Shown piece by piece: positions 26,377-35,974 of a stretch of DNA of 64,000 bases (position 1 is its first letter; each line of letters starts with the position of its first letter). The DNA comes from Rhodococcus wratislaviensis (GTDB lineage Bacteria; Actinomycetota; Actinomycetes; Mycobacteriales; Mycobacteriaceae): NCBI RefSeq assembly GCF_900455735.1, contig NZ_UAUI01000005.1, positions 109,253-173,252 of the forward strand, given 5' to 3'. Made by a program: the position numbers and the translations under genes. Under the pieces are notes generated by a model. The model saw only the letters and a program-made list of their open reading frames with translations. It did no database searches and was not told the DNA's origin.

Positions 26377-27399
26377 GTGAATCGACGGATCGTGACGCTT
26401 CTGGCTGCGCTGGCCCCGATCGTGGTACTCGGAATTCTCGGCACGGTGATCACGGTGCCGTATGTGGCCCTCGGGCCGGGACCCACGTTCAACACGCTCG
26501 GCGAAGTGGGTGGTGAGGAAGTGGTCGCCATCGCGGGAACGGAGGTCGACGACACCACCGGCCACCTCAACATGACGACGGTGGCCGTGCGCGACGACCT
26601 CAACGTGTTCGAAGCGTTCGGATTGTGGGCCAGTGGGCGCCAGGGCATCGTCCCCCGTGAGGAGGTCTATCCGCCGGACAAGTCGAAGGACGAGGTCAAG
26701 CAGGAGAACGACGCCGACTTCCAGCAGTCGGAGGACAGCGCCGAACTCGCGGCACTCCACTTCCTCGGCAAGCCGGTGGACCTGCGGATCGCCAAGGTCG
26801 GTGAGGACGGCCCCTCCCAGGGACTGCTGCGTGAGGGCGACGTGTTGGTGAGTGTCGACGAAAAGCCGGTATCGACGGTCGGTGGCGTGCAGGAGGCGGT
26901 GGCCGATGTGCCCCCGAACACCGAGGTGCCGATCGTGATCCGGCGCGACGGCGCCGAGACGACGGTGCGGGTGGTCCTCGGCGCACGCCCGGACGACGAG
27001 TCCAAGGGCTACCTGGGGATCACTCCCGAGGAGATCCCGGACGTCCCGTTCACGATCGACTTCAACCTCGCCGACGTGGGCGGCCCCTCGGCAGGGCTCA
27101 TGTTCACCCTCGCCGTGATCGACAAACTCAGCCCGGGTGAACTCAACGGCGGCAAGTTCGTCGCCGGCACCGGCACGATCGACTCGGACGGCGACGTCGG
27201 CCCCATCGGCGGCATCAAGTACAAGTTGATCGCCGCGGAGGAGGCGGGCGCCGAGACGTTCCTCGTGCCGGCGAAGAACTGCGACGAGGCACGCCAGGGC
27301 GCACCCGACGGGCTCCGGCTCGTGAAGGTCGAGAATCTCGACGGAGCCGTCGACGCGCTCGAGGCCATCAGCGCCGGAGCCGACGCGCCGCACTGCTGA
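26377..27399 (+). CDS. Membrane-anchored Lon-like PDZ protease
   Basis: A 340-residue protein. An N-terminal membrane anchor (LLAALAPIVVLGILGTVITVPYV) is followed by a PDZ domain (VGEDGPSQGLLREGDVLVSV) and a C-terminal Lon-type S16 serine peptidase without an ATPase. The catalytic Ser is in VGGPSAGLMFTLAVID and the Lys in IGGIKYKLIAAEEAG. The domain faces the outside of the membrane by topology. Substrates are unknown; it is the Rv3194c equivalent. GTG 26377 is chosen because it begins just before the anchor. It is divergent from the DUF2342 gene (113-bp gap). Confidence 0.92.
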   Translation: MNRRIVTLLAALAPIVVLGILGTVITVPYVALGPGPTFNTLGEVGGEEVVAIAGTEVDDTTGHLNMTTVAVRDDLNVFEAFGLWASGRQGIVPREEVYPPDKSKDEVKQENDADFQQSEDSAELAALHFLGKPVDLRIAKVGEDGPSQGLLREGDVLVSVDEKPVSTVGGVQEAVADVPPNTEVPIVIRRDGAETTVRVVLGARPDDESKGYLGITPEEIPDVPFTIDFNLADVGGPSAGLMFTLAVIDKLSPGELNGGKFVAGTGTIDSDGDVGPIGGIKYKLIAAEEAGAETFLVPAKNCDEARQGAPDGLRLVKVENLDGAVDALEAISAGADAPHC

Positions 27400-27403
27400 G
27401 CGG

Positions 27404-28015
27404 TCAGTCGTCCTCGGTCGCGTCGAGGGTGGCGTACAACGCGCTGATGAGATTCGGCGCCAGATCCTCGTAGGTGAGCAGTTCGATCCCGGCGTACGGG
27501 TCGGCGTCCTCGTCGGGGCGCAACTGCATCAGGCACAACGACGGTCCGTCGCGCAGCACGGCGGCGATCAACCGGGCGGACCGGCGGTCGGGATGCGACT
27601 CGGCCGCGGCCCGCGCGGCGTCGTCGGCGGCGTCCCGATCGGACAGCAGGGGGACGAGCGCGTCGTCGAGATCGGACTCCGCCTCGGGCGGCAGAACGAC
27701 GATCTCCTGAACGAGGGCGCACCCCACCACGGACTCCGGCCAGCTGGTGGTGGCGAGGAACTCGTCGAGTGCGCGCGACCCGCCGTCGATGTCGTCGGGG
27801 AACGGATCCTGTTCCACCGGGGTCAATTCCGCACCGTCGGCGAGTTGGTCGAGCAGGCTGGGTTCGGCGGCCGCGAGCAGTTCGGTCGGGACGAGTGCGA
27901 ACATCTGGGGCGGCTGATCCCACCCTCCGGCATCGACGAATTCGATCACCTCGCGCACACAGCGGGCGAGGGCGTCCGTCTCTGGGTTCACATTCTCTTC
28001 ACTCACGAGACCCAT
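27404..28015 (-). CDS. PPA1309-family conserved protein
   Basis: A 203-residue soluble acidic protein of a family found next to UPF0182 genes in actinobacteria. Recognisable stretches are QPPQMFALVPTELLAAAEP, SWPESVVGCALVQEIVVLPP and LRDGPSLCLMQLRP. No catalytic motif or domain of known function is visible. ATG 28015 starts MGLVSEENVNPETDAL; GTG 28006 is an alternative. It faces the Lon-like protease gene (stops 4 bp apart) and is divergent from the UPF0182 gene across 154 bp. Confidence 0.83.
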   Translation of the reverse strand: MGLVSEENVNPETDALARCVREVIEFVDAGGWDQPPQMFALVPTELLAAAEPSLLDQLADGAELTPVEQDPFPDDIDGGSRALDEFLATTSWPESVVGCALVQEIVVLPPEAESDLDDALVPLLSDRDAADDAARAAAESHPDRRSARLIAAVLRDGPSLCLMQLRPDEDADPYAGIELLTYEDLAPNLISALYATLDATEDD

Positions 28016-28169
28016 CTTCGCACCCCCGGAACAGGACCGACGGCCGCATCTCTCGGTTGTTACGTAGAGTGGGACGAAACGGTCACGCCCTCGCTGTTCG
28101 GGTGTGGACGAACGAACGGTGCAGTTGATCGCGGCGCGACAGCGTCGCCGAGTTCTTGGAGTGTGGCAC

Positions 28170-31148
28170 GTGGGCATGCGGCCCCCCGCAGGTTTACCGT
28201 CGTTGTCCAAACGCAGCCGAGTGCTGCTGGTGCTGGCGCTTGTCGTCGCGGCCCTGTTGCTGGTGGGCCCTCGGCTCATCAGTACCTACACGGACTGGTT
28301 GTGGTTCGGTGAGGTCGGATTCCGTGGTGTCTTCACCACGGTTCTCGTCACCCGCCTGCTCCTCTTCCTCGTAGTCGGGGTCGTGGTCGGCGGAATCGTC
28401 TGGCTGGCACTGCTGCTCGCCTACCGTTCGCGGCCGGTGTTCGTTCCGGTGTCGGGTCCCAACGATCCGGTGGCGCGGTACCGCACCACGGTGATGACTC
28501 GACTGCGCCTGTTCGGCCTGGCCGTTCCGATCGCGGTCGGTCTGCTCGCGGGGCTGATCGCCCAGTCCAGCTGGGTGACGGTGCAGTTGTTCGTCAACGG
28601 CGGCGCATTCGGCGTCGCCGATCCCGAGTTCGGTCTCGACGTCGGCTTCTACACGTTCGATCTGCCGTTCTACCGTTTCGTCCTCAACTGGCTGTTCGTC
28701 GCCGTTCTACTGGCGTTCTTCGCGAGCCTGGTGACGCACTACATCTTCGGCGGGCTGAAGCTGGCGGGCCGGGGCGGGGCGTTGACCAATGCGGCGCGAG
28801 TCCAGTTGGCGGTCCTCGCGGGAACGTTCATTCTCCTCAAGGCCGTCGCGTACTGGTTCGACCGCTACTCACTGCTGTCGAGCAGCCGCAAGGAACCCAC
28901 GTTCACCGGTGGTAGCTACACCGATATGAATGCGGTGCTGCAGGCGAAGCTGATCCTCCTGGCCATCGCGGTCATCTGCGCGGGCGCGTTCTTCGCGGCG
29001 ATCTTCCTCCGCGATCTGCGGATTCCCGCAATGGCGACAGCGCTTCTCGTGCTCTCCTCGATCCTGGTCGGCGCCGTGTGGCCGCTCGTGGTGGAGCAGT
29101 TCTCGGTGCGCCCCAACGCCGCCGACAAGGAGAGCGCGTACATCGAGCGGAACATCGCCGCCACGCGGCAGGCGTACGGCATCACCGACGACAAGGTGGA
29201 GTACCAGGACTATCAGGGGTACGGAACGAAGCCGCCGCGGGACGTGCCCGCTGACGTCACCACCATCGAGAACACGCGACTGCTCGATCCGAACATCCTG
29301 TCGCGGACGTTCACCCAGCAGCAGCAGTTGAAGAACTTCTACGGTTTCCCGCCGACGCTCGACATCGACCGGTACGACATCGACGGTCAGTTGCGGGACT
29401 ACATCGTCGCGGCCCGCGAGTTGTCGTCCAAGAGCCTGACGGGTAACCAGACGGACTGGATCAACAAGCACACCGTCTACACGCACGGCAACGGACTGGT
29501 CGCGGCCCCCGCGAACCGGGTGAACGCCGCTGCCGGCGAGTCCGCGGAGGAAGCCGCCAACAGCAACAGCGGTTACCCCGTCTACATGGTCAGCGACATC
29601 GCCTCGCAGGAGGCGGGTAATCAGGTCATTCCGGTCGAGCAGCCGCGCATCTATTACGGCGAGGTCATCGCCGACACGGACGCCGACTACGCGATCGTCG
29701 GCGGATCCGAAGGTTCGGATCCGCGGGAGTACGACACCGACACCTCGCGCTACACGTACACGGGTTCGGGTGGCGTGCCGATCGGCAACTGGTTCAACCG
29801 GCTGGCGTTCGCGGCCAAGTACACCGAGCGCAACATCCTGTTCTCGGGTGCCATCGGTTCGGATTCCAAGATCATCTACAACCGGGACCCGCGGGACCGG
29901 GTCACACATGTCGCCCCGTGGCTGACCGCGGACGGCGACTCGTACCCGGCCGTCGTCGACGGCAAGGTCGTGTGGATCGTGGACGCGTACACGACGTTGC
30001 AGGACTACCCGTACGCCCAGCGTAGTTCGCTCGACGGACTCGTCGAGGACAGCATCGACCAGAACACCGGCCGCCTGCTGCCCCGCAAGGAGGTGTCCTA
30101 CATCCGCAACTCGGTGAAGGCCACCGTCGACGCGTACGACGGCACCGTGAAGCTCTACCAGGTGGACCAGAACGATCCGGTCCTCGATGCGTGGATGGGC
30201 GTGTTCCCGGATGCGGTTCAGCCGGCGGACTCGATTCCCGACGAACTGCGTGCGCACTTCCGCTATCCCGAGGACCTGTTCAAGGTGCAGCGCGAGATGC
30301 TCGCCAAGTACCACGTGGACGATCCGAAGGAGTTCTTCACCAACAACGCGTTCTGGTCGGTGCCGAGCGATCCCACGATCGACACGAGCGCGAACCAGCC
30401 GCCGTACTACGTGCTGGTCGGTGATCCCGAGACCGGGAAACCGTCGTTCAATCTGACCAGTGCGATGGTGGGTTACAGTCGCGAGTTCCTGTCCGCATAT
30501 CTGTCGGTGAAATCGGATCCGGACAACTACGGCAAGTTCACGGTGCTCCAGTTGCCGACGGACACGCAGACCCAGGGTCCGCAGCAGACGCAGAACTCGA
30601 TGATCTCGGATCCACGGGTGGCGTCGGAGAGAACCCTGCTCGAGAGATCGAACAAGATTCAGTACGGCAACCTGCTGACCTTGCCGATCGCGGACGGCGG
30701 CATTCTCTACGTCGAACCGATGTATACGGAGCGAAGTTCGACGGGCCCGAACACGTCGACGTTCCCGCAGCTGTCCCGAGTGCTGGTGAGCTACCGCGAG
30801 CCGCCGCCGAGTAACAGTGTGCGGGTCGGGTACGCCCCGACGTTGGCTCAGGCGCTCGACCAGGTGTTCGGTGCCGGCACGGGCTCGGTGGCGACGGCAC
30901 CCAGTGCGGAAGAAGGGACCCCTCCGGAGACCGGTACCACGCCGCCGGTCGATCAGGGCGCGGCCCCGGCGCCGACCGCCCCGGCGACACCGCCGTCCGG
31001 AACGGACGTCTCGGCGGCGGTGGCGGAGCTGGACGCGTCGCTCGACGCCTTGACGTCGGCGCAGCGCAGCGGTGACTTCGCGGCCTACGGCGCAGCCCTC
31101 GCTCGCGTCCAGAAGGCGGTTGCCGCGTACGAGGCGATCCCGAAGTAA
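28170..31148 (+). CDS. UPF0182 family large integral membrane protein
   Basis: A 992-residue protein. The first third contains about seven transmembrane helices (for example RVLLVLALVVAALLLVG, LLLFLVVGVVVGGIVWLALL, FVLNWLFVAVLLAFFASLV). The long remainder is an extracytoplasmic domain (YGITDDKVEYQDYQGYGTKP, HVAPWLTADGDSYPAVVDGK). The C-terminal tail is Pro/Thr-rich with an Ala-rich end. The family (Rv3193c) is conserved in actinobacteria but its function is not established. GTG 28170 (VGMRPPAGLPSLSKRSR) has GGAG 8 nt upstream; ATG 28176 is two codons later. Confidence 0.93.
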   Translation: MGMRPPAGLPSLSKRSRVLLVLALVVAALLLVGPRLISTYTDWLWFGEVGFRGVFTTVLVTRLLLFLVVGVVVGGIVWLALLLAYRSRPVFVPVSGPNDPVARYRTTVMTRLRLFGLAVPIAVGLLAGLIAQSSWVTVQLFVNGGAFGVADPEFGLDVGFYTFDLPFYRFVLNWLFVAVLLAFFASLVTHYIFGGLKLAGRGGALTNAARVQLAVLAGTFILLKAVAYWFDRYSLLSSSRKEPTFTGGSYTDMNAVLQAKLILLAIAVICAGAFFAAIFLRDLRIPAMATALLVLSSILVGAVWPLVVEQFSVRPNAADKESAYIERNIAATRQAYGITDDKVEYQDYQGYGTKPPRDVPADVTTIENTRLLDPNILSRTFTQQQQLKNFYGFPPTLDIDRYDIDGQLRDYIVAARELSSKSLTGNQTDWINKHTVYTHGNGLVAAPANRVNAAAGESAEEAANSNSGYPVYMVSDIASQEAGNQVIPVEQPRIYYGEVIADTDADYAIVGGSEGSDPREYDTDTSRYTYTGSGGVPIGNWFNRLAFAAKYTERNILFSGAIGSDSKIIYNRDPRDRVTHVAPWLTADGDSYPAVVDGKVVWIVDAYTTLQDYPYAQRSSLDGLVEDSIDQNTGRLLPRKEVSYIRNSVKATVDAYDGTVKLYQVDQNDPVLDAWMGVFPDAVQPADSIPDELRAHFRYPEDLFKVQREMLAKYHVDDPKEFFTNNAFWSVPSDPTIDTSANQPPYYVLVGDPETGKPSFNLTSAMVGYSREFLSAYLSVKSDPDNYGKFTVLQLPTDTQTQGPQQTQNSMISDPRVASERTLLERSNKIQYGNLLTLPIADGGILYVEPMYTERSSTGPNTSTFPQLSRVLVSYREPPPSNSVRVGYAPTLAQALDQVFGAGTGSVATAPSAEEGTPPETGTTPPVDQGAAPAPTAPATPPSGTDVSAAVAELDASLDALTSAQRSGDFAAYGAALARVQKAVAAYEAIPK

Positions 31149-31170
31149 GGGCGCTTCAGCCGCAGAGAGA

Positions 31171-31209
31171 ACGAGGCCCTGTCATCCGAACCGGATGACA
31201 GGGCCTCGT
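31171..31209. terminator. Bidirectional terminator between UPF0182 and rpf genes
   Basis: A perfect 17-bp stem: ACGAGGCCCTGTCATCC (31171-31187) pairs with GGATGACAGGGCCTCGT (31193-31209) around a 5-nt loop. There is no strong T run, but the hairpin is exactly between two convergent genes and should stop transcription from both sides. Confidence 0.8.
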
Positions 31210-31226
31210 CGTATCTGATCGGAAGA

Positions 31227-31862
<636 letters not shown>

Positions 31863-31889
31863 TCAATCCTCTCCGCGCTTGCTGGCGTG

Positions 31890-32060
31890 GCCGGCCTGCG
31901 GGCGACGACGTTCGCGTCGTCACGCCGGGCTGCGATTCTGTGCCGCGTCCCTGCCCCTCGAAGGTTTCGGGGATTCCGAACCCGCGGGGCAGAGCTAGCA
32001 GCGGCGGGCCGGCTTTCGCCCGGTTGTTTCGGGCCGAGAGCGACCGTACGGGAGCTTTGC
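31890..32060 (-). ncRNA. ydaO/yuaA-type c-di-AMP riboswitch candidate in the leader of the long rpf gene
   Basis: On the minus strand the core (about 32033 to 31946) reads CCGAAAC..ACCGGGC..., CTGCCCCGCGGGTTCGGA and TCGAGGGGCAGGGACG. These blocks are shared with the leader of the second rpf gene and resemble actinobacterial ydaO elements, which are known before rpf genes. The core ends about 90 nt before the ATG, with GGAGAGGA near the start. The rest of the 31857-32273 gap holds the promoter region. Confidence 0.7.
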
Positions 32061-32180
32061 CCGCAGTTCACCTGGCGAAAATGATGGACAGCTGTCCGGC
32101 ATCGAAGGCGAATTATCGCTGTCTTTGCAGGTCAGACCATCTCGATATCGTTTCGGCGTCTATTCGTTACCCCGTTGTTA

Positions 32181-32196
32181 TGTGGTGGGGATCACC
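32181..32196. promoter_or_regulatory. Crp/GlxR-like site upstream of the long rpf gene
   Basis: TGTGG-N6-TCACC, inside the wider palindrome GTGGTG-N5-CACCAC (32182-32198). It is close to the Crp consensus TGTGA-N6-TCACA. It lies 155 bp upstream of the conserved GTTTC block of the riboswitch, almost the same spacing as in the second copy. Mycobacterial rpfA is known to be Crp-controlled. Confidence 0.5.
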
Positions 32197-32273
32197 ACGA
32201 ATTTGTGCAGCGGCTCACGTCGAAATGGCAGGAAAGTGGGCCTCAGTGGTGTAGGGCGAGGCCGCGCAATGCA

Positions 32274-32317
32274 GGAGTGCCCCCGCGTGCAGTCGTGACT
32301 GCGCGCGGGGGCACTCC
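32274..32317 (-). terminator. Hairpin terminator after the short rpf gene
   Basis: GGAGTGCCCCCGCG (32274-32287) pairs with CGCGGGGGCACTCC (32304-32317), and inner pairs extend the stem to about 19 bp. It begins 15 bp past the stop codon of the short rpf gene and should insulate the two rpf transcription units. Confidence 0.78.
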
Positions 32318-32331
32318 GAGCAAGGTGTGGA

Positions 32332-32664
32332 TCAGAGGTACTGTCCGCAGACCGGCCAGGCGCCGGGACCCTGGGTCGCCAGGACGTTCTCGGCGACGCG
32401 GATCTGCTCCTCGCGCGAGGCGTTGGCAGGCGAGCCGGAGCCGCCGTTCGCCGCCCAGGTGCTGTCGGTGAACTGCAGACCGCCCGAGAAGCCGTTTCCG
32501 GTGTCGGCGCCCCAGTTGCCGCTGCTCTCACACGCTGCGACGGCGTCCCAGTCTCCGGAAGCGGCCGATGCGGTGCCGGTGCTCAGGCCGAGCGGCACTC
32601 CGATGACTGCTCCGGTGAGTGCGATTGCGCCCATGGTCCGCTTGACGATGCTGGAATTGGTCAT
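32332..32664 (-). CDS. Resuscitation-promoting factor, short secreted Rpf
   Basis: A 110-residue exported Rpf domain with nothing after it. The signal peptide ends near TASAASG. The catalytic region is WDAVAACESSGNWGADTGNG, then FSGGLQFTDSTWAANGG, and the paired Cys is in AWPVCGQYL. The first 34 residues and the domain closely match the long paralogue at 31227-31856, but the Pro/Ala linker and tail are missing. It has its own ydaO-type leader, Crp-like site and terminator, so it is transcribed independently. Expected role: peptidoglycan cleavage during regrowth or resuscitation. Confidence 0.93.
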   Translation of the reverse strand: MTNSSIVKRTMGAIALTGAVIGVPLGLSTGTASAASGDWDAVAACESSGNWGADTGNGFSGGLQFTDSTWAANGGSGSPANASREEQIRVAENVLATQGPGAWPVCGQYL

Positions 32665-32699
32665 GTGGTTGATTCCTCTCCGCGCCTGCTGACGAGGTG

Positions 32700-32850
32700 G
32701 TGGTGCAGTGACGGCTGGTGTGCCGAACCGCTTTTCGATCTGTCCTCGTCCCTGCCCCTCGAGGTGTCGGGATTCCGAATCCCGCGGGGGCAGGTCGAGC
32801 TGCGGCGGGTCGGCGTTGCCCGGTAGTTTCGGGCTGGCAACGAACGTACG
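32700..32850 (-). ncRNA. ydaO/yuaA-type c-di-AMP riboswitch candidate in the leader of the short rpf gene
   Basis: The minus-strand core (about 32833 to 32747) carries the same blocks as the other rpf leader: CCGAAACTACCGGGC, CTGCCCCCGCGGGATTCGGA and TCGAGGGGCAGGGACG. It ends about 83 nt before the ATG, which is preceded by CGCGGAGAGGAAT. The part of the 32665-33103 gap beyond the leader holds the Crp-like site and, divergently, the tRNA promoter. Confidence 0.7.
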
Positions 32851-32979
32851 CGGCGATCACGGAATGGTCACGGGTCGATTTTCTGTGACGGGCGTCCAAA
32901 TACTGGGATTAACGACCCGCGTTTCCCCAGGTCGTCCCGAAGTTTCAGGTTTCGGCGGCGTTACAGATTTCGTCCAAAA

Positions 32980-32995
32980 TGTGACGAGCGTCATA
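32980..32995. promoter_or_regulatory. Crp/GlxR-like site upstream of the short rpf gene
   Basis: TGTGA-N6-TCATA, one mismatch from TGTGA-N6-TCACA. It lies 154 bp from the conserved GTTTC block of the riboswitch, versus 155 bp in the other rpf copy. Confidence 0.55.
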
Positions 32996-33062
32996 ACGTT
33001 TAGGTAACGGATGTGACTCGAGTGGTGCTCAAAGGTTGCTAGCCGGACGCTTTCCGGGCGAT

Positions 33063-33092
33063 TTGCAATCCGTTCGTTCGCTCGTGTAACTT
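33063..33092 (+). promoter_or_regulatory. Promoter of the initiator tRNA gene
   Basis: -35 TTGCAA (33063-33068), 18-nt spacer, -10 TAACTT (33087-33092) preceded by TG. The same TGTAACTTT string forms the -10 region of the tRNA-Ala gene in this window. Confidence 0.6.
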
Positions 33093-33103
33093 TGTTCATG
33101 CAA

Positions 33104-33180
33104 CGCGGGGTGGAGCAGCTCGGTAGCTCGCTGGGCTCATAACCCAGAGGTCGCAGGTTCAAATCCTGTCCCCGCTACCA
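33104..33180 (+). tRNA. Initiator tRNA-fMet (CAU)
   Basis: 77 nt including encoded CCA. The anticodon loop is CTCATAA (anticodon CAT). Two initiator hallmarks are visible: three consecutive G:C pairs at the bottom of the anticodon stem (GGG/CCC) and an unpaired first position (C1 opposite U72). The T-arm is GCAGGTTCAAATCCTGT. The gene is flanked by its own promoter and a canonical terminator. Confidence 0.95.
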
Positions 33181-33183
33181 CTG

Positions 33184-33227
33184 AAGAACCGGCGTCCTGG
33201 AATCCAGGACGCCGGTTCTTTTTTGTC
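33184..33227 (+). terminator. Intrinsic terminator after tRNA-fMet
   Basis: AAGAACCGGCGTCCTGG (33184-33200) pairs with the complementary arm ending GGACGCCGGTTCTT, followed by a T run (TTCTTTTTTG). A textbook stem plus U-tract. Confidence 0.9.
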
Positions 33228-33253
33228 TCTGCTCGCCCCCGAGGGGGGCGGTC

Positions 33254-33898
33254 TCACATACGCGTCGTCCGTACCAGTAACCCCGCCACGTGTGCGCACG
33301 CTGCTGCCCGCGCTCCGACCGCGTCGCCGGACTCGATGGCGCCGACGATCCGCTCGTGCTCGGTGACGGCGAGTCTCCGATTCAGATCCGCACTCCACAT
33401 GTCCGACCGGTACAGATGCGATTGCCCGTCCAACCGCAGGAGGGCTTCGCTGAGCGGCTTGTTGCGGGCGGTTTCCCGGATGAGGGTGTGGAATTCGAGG
33501 TCGAGCCGTGAATCGCGGCGTTGATCGGCCGGACTGTCCAGCAGCTCGCGCTGGACCTGCACCATCTTCTTCAATTGCTGCACCGTCTCGTGGGTGGCGG
33601 CGGCAGTCGCGTGAAATGCGGCCAGTCCGTCGAGTACCTCGCGGACCTCGAAGACGGCGCGGATCGAGTCCGCGTCGAGCGAATCGACCTTGGCGCCCGC
33701 ATTGCGGGTGTAGACCGCGATGCCCTCGTAGATGAGTTGCTGCACGGCCTCGCGGACGGGGGTGCGGCTGACGTTCAGTTTCGCGGCCAGCGCGGGAACG
33801 CTGAGCGGCGTGCCGGGCGGCAGCTCGCCGGAAAAGATCTGCTCACGAAGAGTGTCGTGAACGGATTCGGTGAGCAGGGCTCGTTCCGTGTGTGTCAT
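33254..33898 (-). CDS. GntR-family regulator with FCD domain
   Basis: A 214-residue regulator. The N-terminal winged helix is VHDTLREQIFSGELPPGTPL and KLNVSRTPVREAVQQLIYEG. The C-terminal all-helical FCD effector domain includes EVREVLDGLAAFHATA, DLEFHTLIRETARN and EHERIVGAIESGDAVGA; the His/Asp residues suit a metal-assisted small-carboxylate pocket. It follows the 2OG-oxygenase gene on the same strand (112-bp gap) and is the obvious candidate to control that oxygenase and the ABC importer. Candidate operators are TGCATGCA-type repeats in the intergenic region 36754-37097. Confidence 0.9.
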   Translation of the reverse strand: MTHTERALLTESVHDTLREQIFSGELPPGTPLSVPALAAKLNVSRTPVREAVQQLIYEGIAVYTRNAGAKVDSLDADSIRAVFEVREVLDGLAAFHATAAATHETVQQLKKMVQVQRELLDSPADQRRDSRLDLEFHTLIRETARNKPLSEALLRLDGQSHLYRSDMWSADLNRRLAVTEHERIVGAIESGDAVGARAAACAHVAGLLVRTTRM

Positions 33899-34010
33899 CG
33901 ATCCTTCCGAACCCTTTCCTCGGGGCGGGTCGTGGCCCCTCCGCCCGGCCCGGCTCCTGCGTCGACTCTATTCGATCGCCCGCGGGAGGGCGTCCCACCG
34001 GCTGATCCTG

Positions 34011-35066
34011 CTAGCGGGCGGACAGTACCCGCGCGGCTTCGCGAAGTGCCACAGTCGGTTTGACGCCCGCCTTCAACCCCGCAACCTTGGCCGCGATGTT
34101 CTCCGCGACCGTGATCGGCGGGTATCCAGGCTCCCCGTCGACGACGGTGCCGGGGAGCGGTTCGATCACGGCATCGTGGTTCCCGTCGAAGAAGAACGCT
34201 GCGGATCGCCGGCGAATGATCTGTCCGTCGGTGATGGGCGGATTCACCCGGTGCACGGTCGAGCGCCACCGGTCGTTGGTCCACCGGGCCATGGCGTCGC
34301 CGTGGTTGATCAGAAGCGCGTCGTCGGCGGGCTGCGCGTCGTGCCACGCGTTGTCGGAGCCGAGGATCTGCAGGCCGGGAACCTGATCGGCCCAGAGAAT
34401 CGTGAGAATTCCGAAGTCGGTGTGCGCGCCCATGCCGGTGGCATCGCCGTCGAAGGCGACCTCACCCTCGGGAAGCGCATAGTTGTTCATCTTCAATGCG
34501 TTGATCGAGTGATCGACCATCGCGTCGAAGTATCCCGGTTCCACCCGAAGGGCATCGGTGAACGCGGCCAGGAGAATTCGTGCCAATTCCTGGGCGTGGG
34601 TGAAGTATTCCTCCACCGCGCTACGGAAGGACGGGGCGTCGCCAGGCCAGGTGTTGGTGGCGTAACTGGCCTCGGGGAGGTCGAGGTCGGGGTACTCGGT
34701 GGTCTCGGTACCGACGATGAACGCTTCGTAGAAGTCGTTCATCCGGTTCGCGGACTGCACCCCGAGGCTCATGCTCAGGGACTCGGACACCGGCGGCGAG
34801 TACCCACGATTCTCGGACGAGGAACGCCGGTACTTCTTCTTGGTCTCGAGCGGAAGTCCGAAGAATTCGTCGAGTGCACGGGTCAGGCGATCGACCGTCG
34901 CTCCGGGAATCCGGTGACCGACGATCTGCACGAACCCGACCTCGCGGCACGCGGTGTCGAGTTCCGCTGCCACGCGGGCGCATTCGGCACTGTTGTGGGC
35001 GCGGGCTCCCTCGGCGAGATACGGGCTGATGTCGACGGTCGGGACGATGAACGGGGAGGTGGGCAT
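34011..35066 (-). CDS. 2-oxoglutarate/Fe(II) oxygenase of the isopenicillin N synthase family
   Basis: A 351-residue non-haem iron oxygenase. The N-terminal DIOX_N region has IVPTVDISPYLAEGA and EVGFVQIVGHRIPGATVDRL. The double-stranded beta-helix core has the iron ligands His and Asp in MGAHTDFGILTILW and the distal His in RSTVHRVNPP, with RRSAAFFFDGN providing the likely 2-oxoglutarate Arg. The substrate is not apparent. It lies 23 bp downstream of an importer permease and upstream of a GntR regulator, so it probably oxidises whatever the importer brings in. ATG 35066 starts MPTSPFIVPTVDISPYL. Confidence 0.9.
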   Translation of the reverse strand: MPTSPFIVPTVDISPYLAEGARAHNSAECARVAAELDTACREVGFVQIVGHRIPGATVDRLTRALDEFFGLPLETKKKYRRSSSENRGYSPPVSESLSMSLGVQSANRMNDFYEAFIVGTETTEYPDLDLPEASYATNTWPGDAPSFRSAVEEYFTHAQELARILLAAFTDALRVEPGYFDAMVDHSINALKMNNYALPEGEVAFDGDATGMGAHTDFGILTILWADQVPGLQILGSDNAWHDAQPADDALLINHGDAMARWTNDRWRSTVHRVNPPITDGQIIRRRSAAFFFDGNHDAVIEPLPGTVVDGEPGYPPITVAENIAAKVAGLKAGVKPTVALREAARVLSAR

Positions 35067-35089
35067 GACGGCCTTTCGGGGAAGGGTGT

Positions 35090-35974
35090 TCAGGACTTGT
35101 GGCCGGACGCGTGCCAGCTGCCGACGAGCAGTCGGGAGAGGATGCCGAACGCGGAGAACACGGCGACGCCGAAGAGTGACGCGATCACGATCGCGGCGAT
35201 GAGATCCTCGGATTGGAGCCGGCTGCGGAACACGTCGAGAAGCGTGCCGATGCCGGGCTCGCCCTTGGCGAAGAACATGTCTCCGATGATCGCGCCGACC
35301 ACGACGAGGCCGGACGCGGTGCGGATGCCGGTGAGGACGGCGGGCAGTGCTGCGCGAAGTTCCAGCTTCACCAGGCGATCCCATCGGGATGCCCGGCCGA
35401 GGGTGAACAGTTCGTGGAGGCCGCGGTCGACGGACTGGAGTCCGAAGTGAGTGTTGGTGATGATGGGAAAGGCCGCGATGAGGACGCATACGAGTGTGCG
35501 GGCCGTCATCCCGTAACCGAACCACAGGCCGATCAGCGGGACGATCGCAAGGATCGGAATCACCTGGAGAACCACGGCATAGGGGTAGACGATCCGTTCG
35601 ATCCACTTCGCACGGCTCATCAGGACTCCCGTACCGACTCCGACGAGCACTGCGACGACGAAGCCGACCAGCGCGACGCGGGCAGTGACGGCGAGGGCCT
35701 CGAGCATCGGCGACAGGTGCTTCCAGTCCAGGAGTGACTGCGTGAGAACGCGATTCGGCGGAGGAAGGAGGAATTGTCGTTCGGGGGAGAGGACGAACCA
35801 GCTCACCGCGGACCACAGGGCGAGTGCTCCCGCCAGCGACAGCACGGGAAACAGCAGGCCCGTGGCCACCGTGACCGTTCGCGGCCGCCGCGTCGAGGGG
35901 CCGCTCGTGGCCGTGACGGCTGGGGTCCTCGCTCTCTCGACGCGACGGGTCAGGACGGCAGGTGCTTCGGTCAT
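35090..35974 (-). CDS. ABC importer permease (SsuC/TauC/ThiX type)
   Basis: A 294-residue membrane component. Six or so hydrophobic helices include LLFPVLSLAGALALWSAVSW, VALVGFVVAVLVGVGTGVLM and LVVVGAIIGDMFFA. The cytoplasmic EAA-type loop that contacts the ATPase is LELRAALPAVLTGIRTASGL. The N-terminal 35 residues are Thr/Arg/Pro-rich and cytoplasmic. It is joined to the ATPase gene by an ATGA overlap, with the oxygenase following 23 bp later. Relatives carry nitrate, sulfonates, taurine or thiamine precursors. Confidence 0.93.
   Translation of the reverse strand: MTEAPAVLTRRVERARTPAVTATSGPSTRRPRTVTVATGLLFPVLSLAGALALWSAVSWFVLSPERQFLLPPPNRVLTQSLLDWKHLSPMLEALAVTARVALVGFVVAVLVGVGTGVLMSRAKWIERIVYPYAVVLQVIPILAIVPLIGLWFGYGMTARTLVCVLIAAFPIITNTHFGLQSVDRGLHELFTLGRASRWDRLVKLELRAALPAVLTGIRTASGLVVVGAIIGDMFFAKGEPGIGTLLDVFRSRLQSEDLIAAIVIASLFGVAVFSAFGILSRLLVGSWHASGHKS

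Noticed and set aside
33104..33227. Integration (attachment) site at the initiator tRNA
   Set aside because: No direct repeat of the tRNA 3' end, integrase or other mobility gene was seen in the window.
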